DNA from: Hoeflea sp.
GTDB lineage: Bacteria > Pseudomonadota > Alphaproteobacteria > Rhizobiales > Rhizobiaceae
Direction: 5' to 3'
Length of the DNA stretch: 64,000 bases
Assembly: GCF_030682515.1 (NCBI RefSeq)
Contig: NZ_JAUXOD010000024.1
Coordinates: forward strand, 1 to 64,000
The notes under the pieces were generated by a model. It did not search any database and was not told where the DNA came from. It saw only the letters and a program-made list of their open reading frames with translations. Position 1 is the stretch's first letter; each line of letters starts with the position of its first letter. Below, in pieces: positions 34,189 to 42,881 of the stretch. A program made the position numbers and the translations under genes.

Positions 34189-35276
34189 GGCAACGATCCT
34201 TCTTCACCGGTTCCGGCATGGCTCGCGACCACGACGCCGTCGCCGCTGGCCGCGATGAAAACCCGGCCCTGGTGCTCGCCCATGTCGGTCACGCCATGGG
34301 TTGCGCCGTCGGCGCGGCTGTGCAGGCTCTCCACGGGCTGGAACGCACGGTCAAGCCGCACGCACAGACCGGACGACAGGGTCGGCGCCCAGGGCTTGAG
34401 CAGGCCCAACTGCTTGACGCTGCCGCCCTGCAGGGGTTCGTAGAAGCTGCGCCCCGTGCGCAGGGACGGCGCGATCCAGAACGGTCTCGGCACCTCGGCG
34501 ATCATGCGGGTCTTGTAGGCACGCTCGCGCAGCACGAATTCGACGAGCTGGCTGCGCGGCGCGAAGATCGCCAGCCAGGCGCCGTCCGCCGCTGGCGCGA
34601 GCCTGCCCGGATAGCCAGGCAGGTCGGCATGGACCACGACCGGTTCGCCGCCGGTGAGCGGCAGCCGCGCCAGCCGGTGCTTCCAGGCCTCGCTGAATAC
34701 GATCGAGTCCCCGTCGAGCGCCAGGCCGGCAGGCCAGGCAAGCCTGTCGGCGAGGCGCAGGCTTGCGCCGCTGTTGCGGTCGATGCGCCAGATGCTGCCC
34801 GAGGCGTTGCGCTGCAACAGGTCGAGCTGCCAGTCTTCAGCAGGATTGGTCGCCGAACCGTTGGCGAGAAAGATCGCGGACGGCGAAACGGCGATGGCGG
34901 TGATTGAGCGCAGGCCTTCGGGAACGCGGTAGCCTTGGCCTTCGGTGGAGCCGCCCTCGATCAGGATCTCGCCGGTGTCGAGGACGACGGCCAGGCCCTC
35001 GTTTCCGATCGCGGCGATGCAGGCAATGCGGCCGTCGAATTTGCGCCAGGGCTGCCAGTCCGTGCCGTCGGCAAGCCGGTAGAGCGTGTTGCCGGCTGAG
35101 GCAACGTGCGCGCCGAAGAGAAAGGCAAGCGAATCGACACCCGCAAGCGGCAGGCGCGTTTCGGCCTCGTCGAGCCGACGGTTCGGCCGCAGCGCGCCGT
35201 CGAGCGCCGGCACGGTGACCGCCGCGTCGCCGCGTCCGGTCAGATTGTCGATGGTCCTCAGAAGTGCGCCGATCAT
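34185..35276 (-). CDS. Free-standing SMP-30-like propeller, catalytic ligands lost (module A)
   Basis: 363 residues, no signal peptide, so cytoplasmic. It aligns through most of its length with the propeller half of the adjacent fused permease: WPAGLALDGDSIVFSEAW matches FPNGICMTHDGQSFLFAETW and LPGYPGRLA matches LPGYPDNIN. At the three metal-ligand positions it has Asp (GVDS in place of GPED), Ala183 in place of Asn, and Gly224-Arg225 in place of Asp-Asn. It therefore probably binds or regulates rather than hydrolyses. It shares KPWAPT..S.GL and the SLHSRADGATHGVTD segment with its module-B counterpart, defining a subfamily. Start overlaps the fused gene's stop. Confidence 0.8.
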   Translation of the reverse strand: MIGALLRTIDNLTGRGDAAVTVPALDGALRPNRRLDEAETRLPLAGVDSLAFLFGAHVASAGNTLYRLADGTDWQPWRKFDGRIACIAAIGNEGLAVVLDTGEILIEGGSTEGQGYRVPEGLRSITAIAVSPSAIFLANGSATNPAEDWQLDLLQRNASGSIWRIDRNSGASLRLADRLAWPAGLALDGDSIVFSEAWKHRLARLPLTGGEPVVVHADLPGYPGRLAPAADGAWLAIFAPRSQLVEFVLRERAYKTRMIAEVPRPFWIAPSLRTGRSFYEPLQGGSVKQLGLLKPWAPTLSSGLCVRLDRAFQPVESLHSRADGATHGVTDMGEHQGRVFIAASGDGVVVASHAGTGEEGSLP

Positions 35277-37387
35277 GTCCGCCCCCAGTAGGATTCAGGT
35301 CCGGTCCAGCCGGTATCCGCACCCTCGAGCTTCAGCCGGCCGATGCGATTGTTGGAAATGCCGCCGATGTAGAGATGCCCCTTGTGCTCGCGCATGGACG
35401 TGATCATTGGGTGGTTCTCCCCGCCCAGATCCCACATCACATCGAGAATTTGGCCGGTCTCGTCGAAACGGACGACGCAGCCGGTGTTGATGTTGGGGTA
35501 GAGCCACTCGTCGGGGGCTATGCGCCGGGCCATGCGCTTGCGGAAGCCGGGCATGCGCATGGAAAGATCCACCGAGGGCGTGCGCATGCCGACCAGCGCC
35601 AGCCAGAAGGTGCCGTCGGAAGCCCGGTTGATGTTGTCGGGATAGCCCGGCAGGTTGGGGATCACCGGCTCGACCCTTCCCTTCCTGGGGCCGTCGAAAT
35701 AATAGCGGCTGACGCGGCAGGCCCAGGTCTCGGCGAAAAGGAACGACTGGCCGTCATGGGTCATGCAGATGCCGTTGGGGAACACAAGGTTCTTCAGGAT
35801 CGTCTGCGTGGAATTGGTTTTCGGATCGTAGCAGATGATGCGTCCGTTGCCGCGCGCTTCCAGGCTGTCGACCGGCCATTCGTGCATGTCGTAGCGCACG
35901 GTCGCCTCGCTGAAGAAGATGCGTCCGTCGGGCGCCACGTCGAGGTCATCGGCGAGCCGCAGGCGGGAATCGTCGATGATCGTGAACAGCGACCGGTTGG
36001 TCTCGTCCGTCAGCTTCTCGACGACGCGTTGCTTCGTCACCCGATAAAGCCCCATGCCGCCGACACAGACCAGCAGCGCGCCATCGGGCGCGAACGCCAT
36101 GCCGAGCGGACGGCCGCCGATATGGGCATAGAGCTCCTGCTCTTTGTAGTCCGGTGCCAGGAAGCGGACGATGTCGCCGGTGCGGTTGCCGGCGTAGATG
36201 TGGTCATCCTCGTCGAGGATCACATCCTCCGGACCGTCGATGGCGCCCAGCCCGATCAGGTCGACCGGCCGCAGCTTGTCGTTGAGCGCGTACGGCGAAT
36301 CCGCCTCGGTTGTGGGCGCCGGCGGCAAGGGTGCGAAGGTCGGCGAGACATAGACATTGGACAACAGCTTGTGACGGTTCTTGAGCCAGCGCACGTCGAT
36401 CGCCACCGCCGCCAGAAGCACCAGTCCGAGCAGCAGCGAATTGGCGCCGCTGGTCACGCCGAGCCGCACCATGGAGTTGACCATGATCATCACCGTGATG
36501 GAGCCGATGAGCGCCTTGATGGCGGAGCCGCGGCCGCCGCCCAGGCTGTTGCCGCCGAGAACTGCAGCCGTCAGCGCGGTGATCTCGAGGCCGATACCGG
36601 TGTCCGCACCGGCGCCGCCGAGGCGGGAGGCAAACAGCAGGCCCGACAGGGCGCACAATGCTCCTGAGATGACATAGGTCATGCAGACCACGCGGCGAAC
36701 AGGGATGCCGACATTGTGGGCCGACCGGCGCGAGCCGCCGGTCGCCAGGACATGCCATCCGATCCGGGTGCGGCTGAGAAGCAGATGCAGGATGGCGGCG
36801 ATGACCACCGTCATGAACACGCTGAACGGCATGCCCAGAAGGAAGCCTTCACCCAGATAATACCATGCGTCGGACTCGATGAAGCCGCCGGCGATCGCGA
36901 CGGAATATTTGAGCAGCAGGATGTCGACGATGGCGCGCACGATGATCAGCGTCACCAGGGTCGTCAGGAAGGCGCGCAACCGCAGATATCCCACGAGGAC
37001 GCCGTTGACGAGGCCGACCGCGGCGCCGCAGGCAATGGTCGCGGCGATGGTTGCGGGCATCGACCACTCCGCCACCGAGAGAAGCGTCAGGGCCACGATG
37101 TTGCCAAGGGCAAAGGTCGAGCCGACACTCAGGTCGATGCCGCCGGCCACCATGACGATCATCAGCGCCAGCACCAGCAGGCTGAACTCGCCCCACTGCC
37201 TGAGCAAGTTGGCAAGGCTCGAAGCCCCGAAGAAATCGGGAATCGCGGATCCGAAGACCGTCACGACCGTCATCAGGATGAGGATCGGAATGGCGTTGTC
37301 GATCCAGCGCTTGGTCAGGATCTCGCCGAGGAGGTGATCTGGCACTGCGCGATAACGCCAGCGCATGAGCGTGTCGGATACGGACAT
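35273..37387 (-). CDS. CUT2 permease fused to a strictosidine-synthase/SMP-30-like propeller (module A)
   Basis: 704 residues in one frame. Residues 1-335 are a RbsC-type permease (MIVMVAGGIDLSVGSTFALG; VLGGNSLGGGRGS) with about ten spans. A short basic turn (KNRHKLL) and a Pro-rich linker (about 340-372) lead into a six-bladed propeller (about 373-704) of the strictosidine-synthase/APMAP/SMP-30 clan. Metal-ligand positions are kept: Glu387 (GPED), Asn538 (FPNG), Asp584 (GYPDN). RbsC-type permeases end in the cytoplasm, so the propeller should face the cytosol and could hydrolyse a lactone or ester as it is imported. The same fusion occurs at 45917-48046. Confidence 0.88.
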   Translation of the reverse strand: MSVSDTLMRWRYRAVPDHLLGEILTKRWIDNAIPILILMTVVTVFGSAIPDFFGASSLANLLRQWGEFSLLVLALMIVMVAGGIDLSVGSTFALGNIVALTLLSVAEWSMPATIAATIACGAAVGLVNGVLVGYLRLRAFLTTLVTLIIVRAIVDILLLKYSVAIAGGFIESDAWYYLGEGFLLGMPFSVFMTVVIAAILHLLLSRTRIGWHVLATGGSRRSAHNVGIPVRRVVCMTYVISGALCALSGLLFASRLGGAGADTGIGLEITALTAAVLGGNSLGGGRGSAIKALIGSITVMIMVNSMVRLGVTSGANSLLLGLVLLAAVAIDVRWLKNRHKLLSNVYVSPTFAPLPPAPTTEADSPYALNDKLRPVDLIGLGAIDGPEDVILDEDDHIYAGNRTGDIVRFLAPDYKEQELYAHIGGRPLGMAFAPDGALLVCVGGMGLYRVTKQRVVEKLTDETNRSLFTIIDDSRLRLADDLDVAPDGRIFFSEATVRYDMHEWPVDSLEARGNGRIICYDPKTNSTQTILKNLVFPNGICMTHDGQSFLFAETWACRVSRYYFDGPRKGRVEPVIPNLPGYPDNINRASDGTFWLALVGMRTPSVDLSMRMPGFRKRMARRIAPDEWLYPNINTGCVVRFDETGQILDVMWDLGGENHPMITSMREHKGHLYIGGISNNRIGRLKLEGADTGWTGPESYWGRT

Positions 37388-37411
37388 GGTCGAAAGGTCT
37401 TTCGCGAGTGG

Positions 37412-37446
37412 GCGCCGGAACGGGAGCAGTATTCCCGTTCCGGCGC
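37412..37446. other. Strong intercistronic hairpin after module-A binding protein
   Basis: GCGCCGGAACGGGA (37412-37425) and TCCCGTTCCGGCGC (37433-37446) form a perfect 14-base-pair stem with a 7-base loop, 7 bases past the binding-protein stop in the minus-strand transcript. No T-run follows. It should stabilise the upstream binding-protein mRNA and reduce expression of the fused permease. Confidence 0.7.
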
Positions 37447-37453
37447 GGGCGAC

Positions 37454-38449
37454 TTAGTTCTGCGACGGCAGGCTCCAGCAGGAGCCGGGCTTCATGGTGT
37501 CCTTGGTCAGGAACTCGAGCTGGGTGAAGAGGGTGGTCTTCATCGACCCCGGCTCGGCCTTGAGCTGCAGCATCTGCTTGATCATGCTGGCCATGTCGCG
37601 GGCCTGGCCGGGGACATTGTAGACGACGACCTCCGAATAGGTGCCGTTCTCAAGCCCGTCGCAGGCCGACTGGTTGCCGCCGCCCTGGGTGATCAGATAG
37701 ACGTCCTTGCCCGATTCCTTGATCGCGGCACCGGTGCCGACATCCATGACGTCCCAGAAGCCGGCAATGGCACAGAGGTCAGGATGCTGCTGGATCACGG
37801 TCGCTGCGATGTTGCGCGCCTTGGTGGCGTCCCAGTCGGCGGCCTGGTTTGACACCAGTTCGATCTCGGGATGCTCGGCCAGGACGTCCATGATGCCCTT
37901 CATCTGGTAGGCGCTGGCCGCGGCCGTCAACACGCCCTGGGTGATGGCGATCTTGCCGCTGCCGCCATTGGCGGGCGAGCATTTCTCGACCAGCCGCTCG
38001 GCGATCTGGCCGCCCATGCCGACATAGTCGGCGCCGATGAAGGCATCGGTCGAATAGCTCGAGCGCATGTTGACCTGGACGACGTAGATGCCGGCCTTCT
38101 CGGCCTTCTGCAGCAGGCGCGCATAGGACTGGACATCAGGATTGTGGACCACCAGCACATCGGGTTTCTCGGAGATCAGCGAGGTGATCGCCTGGGCGCC
38201 TGCGTCCGTGTTCCAGTTGGGATCGCGGATCTCGAACTTGACGCCGAGCGGTTCGAGCGCCTGCTTGAGTCCTGCCGCCCAGCCCTCGGTCAGGTCGAAG
38301 CCCATGGCGACAGGCACATAGGCGACGGTCTTGCCCTTGAAGGCTTCGAAATATTCCGCACGTGTTGGATCGTCGATCCCCTGCGCGAAGGCTGTGCCGG
38401 CGGTCAGCGCCAAGCTGGCCGCGATCATGCTTGTCTTGATAGGTCTCAT
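37454..38449 (-). CDS. CUT2 periplasmic binding protein (module A)
   Basis: 331 residues. Sec-type signal peptide (MRPIKTSMIAASLALTAGT, cleavage near AFA-QGI). Type-I periplasmic binding fold with VAYVPVAMGFDLTEGW, ISEKPDVLVVHNPDVQ and ITQGGGNQSACDG. Four cysteines (EKCSP, DLCAI, SACDG, GSCWS) recur at matching places in the module-B paralogue, suggesting two disulfides. The shared C-terminus PGSCW/PGLCW is also distinctive. Presumed receptor for the substrate delivered to the permease pair. Gene order permease, binding protein, fused permease is kept in both modules. Confidence 0.88.
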   Translation of the reverse strand: MRPIKTSMIAASLALTAGTAFAQGIDDPTRAEYFEAFKGKTVAYVPVAMGFDLTEGWAAGLKQALEPLGVKFEIRDPNWNTDAGAQAITSLISEKPDVLVVHNPDVQSYARLLQKAEKAGIYVVQVNMRSSYSTDAFIGADYVGMGGQIAERLVEKCSPANGGSGKIAITQGVLTAAASAYQMKGIMDVLAEHPEIELVSNQAADWDATKARNIAATVIQQHPDLCAIAGFWDVMDVGTGAAIKESGKDVYLITQGGGNQSACDGLENGTYSEVVVYNVPGQARDMASMIKQMLQLKAEPGSMKTTLFTQLEFLTKDTMKPGSCWSLPSQN

Positions 38450-38472
38450 GTTTTCCTCCCATTGAGACTTCG

Positions 38473-39447
38473 TCAGATATCCCCTTGCTGAGCGGTCTGC
38501 TCGTCGCGGGGGTTGAGAACCGTGTCGATCACGATTGCAGTGAGAAGGATCACGCCCTTGATGACGTTCTGGAGCGTGTACTGGATGTTCATGATCGTCA
38601 TGCCGTTGAGCAGCACGCCGATGAGCAGCGTTCCGACGACGACATTGCGGATGTTGCCGCGCCCGCCCGACAGGCCGATGCCGCCCAGGACCACCACCAG
38701 GATCACGTCGTAGACCATGGTCGAATTGGCCACGCGCGTGTTCATGCTGGCAATCGATCCGGCGGTCACCAGTCCCGCGGCAAATCCGATCAGCGATGAG
38801 ATCATGTATTGAAGCGTAATGATCGGCCGCGCGGGAATACCGGTGATGCGGGCCGCGGGAAGGTTGTCACCCACCGCACGCAGATAGCGTCCATAGGTGG
38901 TCCATCGCAGGAACAGCGTGGCGACCAGGCAGACGGCGGCGAAGGCGAAGATCGGCACCGGAATCCCCAGAAGCGAGCCCTGGCCGATCCACTGCAGGGC
39001 CTGCGCGCTTTCGGGCATGTAGATGACGTCGAGGGTGAACAGGAAGTAGCGGCCGAAACCGTAGATCGCGATTCCCATGGCGAGTGTCGCGAAGATCGCG
39101 GGGATCTCGACATAGGCGATGAGGATGCCGTTGATCATGCCTGCGACCAGGCTGAAGGCGAGGCCCAGCGCGACCGCCTGCGGCAGGCTCATGCCGCTGG
39201 CAACCAGCTGCAGCGTCCAGGCAACGGAGATCGCCATCAAGGCCACCAGCGACAGGTCGATGCCCCGGCCGATGACGACCAGGCCCATCGCCACGCCGAG
39301 GATGCCGAGGATCGACACGCTGCGCACCAGATTGAGAAGATTGCTGGTGGTCAGGAAGCCGGGCAGCATCACGGCAAAGCCTATGCACAGCAATACCGCG
39401 AGACCGAAGACGATCTTTTCCTGGCTCAGGCGCCCTAAACCTTGCAT
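38473..39447 (-). CDS. CUT2 permease without extra domain (module A)
   Basis: 324 residues, about ten membrane spans; motifs VVIGRGIDLSLVALMAISV, AVGDNLPAARITGIP and VVVLGGIGLSGGRGNIRN are standard RbsC/XylH type. Start ATG 39447 (MQGLGRLSQE) has GGAGGAG just upstream; the longer frame to 39498 would read through that ribosome site. First gene of module A, divergent from the AraC regulator. It presumably forms a heterodimer with the fused permease, one bare and one carrying the propeller. Confidence 0.9.
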   Translation of the reverse strand: MQGLGRLSQEKIVFGLAVLLCIGFAVMLPGFLTTSNLLNLVRSVSILGILGVAMGLVVIGRGIDLSLVALMAISVAWTLQLVASGMSLPQAVALGLAFSLVAGMINGILIAYVEIPAIFATLAMGIAIYGFGRYFLFTLDVIYMPESAQALQWIGQGSLLGIPVPIFAFAAVCLVATLFLRWTTYGRYLRAVGDNLPAARITGIPARPIITLQYMISSLIGFAAGLVTAGSIASMNTRVANSTMVYDVILVVVLGGIGLSGGRGNIRNVVVGTLLIGVLLNGMTIMNIQYTLQNVIKGVILLTAIVIDTVLNPRDEQTAQQGDI

Positions 39448-39709
39448 GTTTCTCCTCCCACAGAGCATGTCCGGCAGACTTCGGAACCGAAGGGCCATGG
39501 CGGGAAGTTAAATCCGTTCAGGGGGAAGGTCTTTTCCCAGAATGCATGACACTTGCTTGAGCGCGCAGTCGCGGTGGTGCTTGCGGACGGGCATCGGCGG
39601 CGCTACTCTCCCGCGATTAAAAATAGCTGTGCGATCAGGAAAAAGGGTGAGAACGGTCGACGGGGGGTCGAACCCTTACCCTCTGAGCGCTTGGGAATGG
39701 GAGGGGGCC
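39448..39709. promoter_or_regulatory. Divergent control region, module A / AraC regulator, with a palindrome
   Basis: 262 non-coding bases between divergent genes. It contains the palindrome CTTCGG-AA-CCGAAG (39479-39492), 32 bases upstream of the module-A start codon, and a GGGAGGGGG ribosome site before the AraC start. AraC-type proteins usually bind direct repeats, so the palindrome may belong to another factor. The promoter boxes are not clear. Confidence 0.45.
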
Positions 39710-40654
39710 ATGGAACTTGTCTTTACGACGGACAATCTTGCGCGCGCCAAGCGCTATGCCGCCTGGCAGGCGGCGATCTGCGATTTCTACGTTCATGTCG
39801 ATGTCAGGGCGACGCAGCCCGAAGACTATCGGGGCTTCATCCGCGAGGCCTGTTTCGGCGACGTTGTGCTCACCGACATCCTGCTGTCGGAGCAGAGCAT
39901 CCGCCGCAACGGCCAGCACATCTCGCGGCTCGACAAGGACTGCTACTACCTGCAACTGATCCATCACGGGCATCTCAACGTGCTGCAGCGCGGGGAAACC
40001 CATTCCTCCAACGCCGCGCGCGGGGCGATCTTCTACGCCACCGAGCAGTATGAGCTGCAGTGCATCGGCCAGGCCCGTTCCTTCTATGTCGAGGTTCCAA
40101 GGCTCGCTTTCGCCCGCCGGTTCCCCAATGGTGAGGTTCCCATCACCGGCACGCTGAACACGACGCAGGGACTTGGGCGGATCGCCGCCGAGTTCTGCTC
40201 CATGCTCGCTGCCGAGGCCTCCCGGCTTGACGCTGCCGTGCGCAGGCAGCTGGGCGAGCAACTGGTGGATCTGCTCGCTGCCGCCTTGATGGTGCCTGAT
40301 GGAGACATACCGCTGCTGGACGGATCGGTGCAGAAGGCGCGCCTTCGATCCGTGCAGCAATGGATAGAGAACCATATCGGCGACCCCGACCTTTCCCTCG
40401 AGCGGGTTGCGGCAGCCAACGGCATGTCGCTCCGTTACCTGCACCAGATCTTCCGGCACTGCGACACGTCGGTGTCCGAGTGGATCTGGAGCCGGCGGCT
40501 ACAGCTTTGCTATGACCGGATCGCCAAGGGGGAGGGTCCGTCGATCACATCGATCGCCTTCAACCACGGCTTCAACAGTTCCGCCCACTTCTCCACGGCC
40601 TTCCGGCGCAAATACGGATTCTCGCCGCGGGAGATCGCGCGCAAGCCTCAGTAG
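39710..40654 (+). CDS. AraC-family transcriptional regulator
   Basis: 314 residues from ATG 39710 (MELVFTTDNLARAKR), preceded by GGAGGGGG. N-terminal AraC-binding-like (cupin-type) domain, FYVHVDVRATQPEDYRGF, and two C-terminal helix-turn-helices (LSLERVAAANGMSLRYLHQI; GFNSSAHFSTAFRRKYGFSP). Divergent from module A, so likely its activator. The longer frame from 39542 covers the probable promoter and is not favoured. Its last 7 bases overlap the 3' end of the convergent GAF-PucR gene. Confidence 0.88.
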   Translation: MELVFTTDNLARAKRYAAWQAAICDFYVHVDVRATQPEDYRGFIREACFGDVVLTDILLSEQSIRRNGQHISRLDKDCYYLQLIHHGHLNVLQRGETHSSNAARGAIFYATEQYELQCIGQARSFYVEVPRLAFARRFPNGEVPITGTLNTTQGLGRIAAEFCSMLAAEASRLDAAVRRQLGEQLVDLLAAALMVPDGDIPLLDGSVQKARLRSVQQWIENHIGDPDLSLERVAAANGMSLRYLHQIFRHCDTSVSEWIWSRRLQLCYDRIAKGEGPSITSIAFNHGFNSSAHFSTAFRRKYGFSPREIARKPQ

Positions 40655-42612
40655 CCCGGTTCGGCGGTTTCCTTCGGGCCGGTCTCAAGGATCTGAGCCA
40701 GCCGCAGCGCGATGTGGAGTTCGAGCGCCCGGACCGGATCATCCCAGCCTCCGGTGATCTGGCGCAGCGTGTCGAGCCGTTGGCGGACCGTATTGATGTG
40801 GACGCCGAGGATGTCCGCGGCCCGCTTGATGTTGTACTGGCCCTCCAGGTAGCAAAGCAGGGTCTTCTTGAGCTCCGCAGCCTGCCTTGGCGCCCTGGCG
40901 TCGATCGGGTGGAGCATCTGCTCCATGTATCTCGCCAGGCTAGCGGGATCGCCGGTTTCAAATATCCTTGCAAAGAAATCGATCTCGGACTGGGCGATGA
41001 AGTGATCAAGCGGCTTCATTTTCATCATGACCTGCAGCGCCTTGCCCAATTGCCCATAGCGGGAGGATGCTAGCGTCAGGTCGGTGAAAGGATCTGACAG
41101 GATTCCGCCCGGGCTCCAGCCTTTGCCGATCTTCATGAGCTTTTGCAGGAAGGCGCGCAGCGCGCCCTCTGAGCCAAGTCCCACGTAGGCATCATCGAGC
41201 AGATCGACCAGCACGTTGGTTCTCGACGCGCAGTCCTGAATGACGGCCGATTGCGAGACCCCGTCAAGCCGGGGGACGGCGATCAGGACCAGCATGACGG
41301 GTTCGTCGGAAGACAGACCCAGTCGGTCTCGGACAGCTGAAACCGTCGACGGATCGGCGGGGGTGACGCGGACCAGATGGCGCAGCAGCGTCGAAGACGC
41401 GATCAGTTTCTCGGTTTCCCGTTTCTCGTTCCATAATTTGGCGATCGACAGGGCGACGGCGCTTCGCTCCAGGTTGCGGATCTCGATCGCGTCGAGTTCT
41501 CCCTGGTGGCAGACGACCAGGCACTCGCCGCTGCCGATCCAGCCGTGAAGCGCGATCACGCGGCACTGCTCCTCGGCCGCGATGTGCATGACCACCGACC
41601 GGCCGGTGTGCCTGGACTGCGAGGTGGAGCTGATCAGGGGCGTGGTCTCGAACGCGCCGGATTTGAGGTCTGAGGCGAACCGGCCGCGATAGGCGCTCGC
41701 GACATATTCGTCGCGGATCCTGAGCTCGTCGTCGAACAGGAAGATCGCGCCGCCGATCTGGTTGGCCATCCGTTGCAGGAATTTCTGCATCTCGCCGCCG
41801 GCGGCCAGCAGAGACGTCATCTCGTCGTGGACCGCGGCGGATGCTTCGACACGCTGGATGTGTTCGATCAGCGCGTTGCGGTTGTGCTGCGCCTCGGCGA
41901 GCGCTTCCGAAAGCAGCCTGAAGGCGTTGGCGTTGCGCATGGCCACGCCGGCATGGAGCGCGAAGGACCCGAGCACCGACATGTTTCGGCCGCTCAGCTT
42001 GCGGGCGTAACGGTCGGCCACGAACAGGAAGCCGTGAACCTCGCCGTCCGCCATGATCGGAAAGCCCGCCAGCGACACAATGTTCTCGATCCGGAAGGCG
42101 CGGTCGAGTTCGGGCAGATGCTTGAAGCGCGTGTCGTTGAGATAATCCTGCGTGTCGAAGAAGCTCTTCGTCTGCATGATCAGGCTGACTGCACCATATT
42201 CGAAGTTGCTGGTCATCACCGCGGCCGAGGGCGAGAGATATCCTTCCGAGGCGACGGAGCGGAACAGCCCGCTGTCTTCATCGAGAATCGTCACCCAGGC
42301 GAGGTTGGCGCCGACGAGACTCCGGGCCCTCGAGACGATGGTTCTAAACAGGCTCGGCAGCTCCAGGGTCTTGGAGAGGTCGTGGGTCGTTTCGATCAGA
42401 AGGCTGAGCCCGTTTTCGGAAAGGGCCGTCTCTCGACGCGACTGGCTGATCTGCTTGATCGTCGATTGCAGCAGACTGACCTCATCGGACGGCATGGCGG
42501 GCGGTGCCAGGGCCGCGAGCCGATCCACCGCCGACGCGATCTCCATCTCGTCAGCATCGCGGTTGATCTTCTGGAGGATATCCAGCACCGCCGTCAGCGG
42601 GTCCATTTCCAT
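40648..42612 (-). CDS. GAF-domain, PucR/CdaR-type helix-turn-helix regulator
   Basis: 654 residues. The N-terminal helical part is followed by a GAF sensory domain (about residues 80-230: VGANLAWVTILDEDSG, GFPIMADGEVHGFLFV), a middle domain with possible second GAF-like features, and a C-terminal PucR HTH_30-type motif (YNIKRAADILGVHINTVRQRL, about residues 592-612). Proteins of this plan activate catabolic genes in response to small aromatic or purine ligands. Start ATG 42612 follows GGGGAGAAAA. Divergent from the BKACE gene that opens module B, so it probably regulates that module. Confidence 0.85.
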   Translation of the reverse strand: MEMDPLTAVLDILQKINRDADEMEIASAVDRLAALAPPAMPSDEVSLLQSTIKQISQSRRETALSENGLSLLIETTHDLSKTLELPSLFRTIVSRARSLVGANLAWVTILDEDSGLFRSVASEGYLSPSAAVMTSNFEYGAVSLIMQTKSFFDTQDYLNDTRFKHLPELDRAFRIENIVSLAGFPIMADGEVHGFLFVADRYARKLSGRNMSVLGSFALHAGVAMRNANAFRLLSEALAEAQHNRNALIEHIQRVEASAAVHDEMTSLLAAGGEMQKFLQRMANQIGGAIFLFDDELRIRDEYVASAYRGRFASDLKSGAFETTPLISSTSQSRHTGRSVVMHIAAEEQCRVIALHGWIGSGECLVVCHQGELDAIEIRNLERSAVALSIAKLWNEKRETEKLIASSTLLRHLVRVTPADPSTVSAVRDRLGLSSDEPVMLVLIAVPRLDGVSQSAVIQDCASRTNVLVDLLDDAYVGLGSEGALRAFLQKLMKIGKGWSPGGILSDPFTDLTLASSRYGQLGKALQVMMKMKPLDHFIAQSEIDFFARIFETGDPASLARYMEQMLHPIDARAPRQAAELKKTLLCYLEGQYNIKRAADILGVHINTVRQRLDTLRQITGGWDDPVRALELHIALRLAQILETGPKETAEPGY

Positions 42613-42881
42613 TTTTCTCCCCAGAGACTGACCAAGTTGCCGGATCCCGTGTTTGAGTTTCGCACCATGGTCACCCATTCAATGTATTCGGTCGACATAA
42701 AATAACAATCTGACTGTATGAACAGCACATATACGGCTTTGATGGTCAGGACTAGTGTCTGCCCCATCCGCGCAGGGAGAGTGCGGTGGGGGAGGACGAT
42801 GCGAAATTCCGGGCAAAGCGGTCTGTTTGCGGCCGCGCAATCACATCACTGCGGATTTCCCGGTGCGTCGGAGCGTGTCCG
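42613..42881. promoter_or_regulatory. Divergent control region, GAF-PucR regulator / module B
   Basis: 269 non-coding bases. The segment 42680-42745 is strongly AT-rich compared with its surroundings (for example CATAAAATAACAATC and CACATATACGG) and is the likely promoter zone for both directions. No convincing operator repeat was found by eye. Confidence 0.45.
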
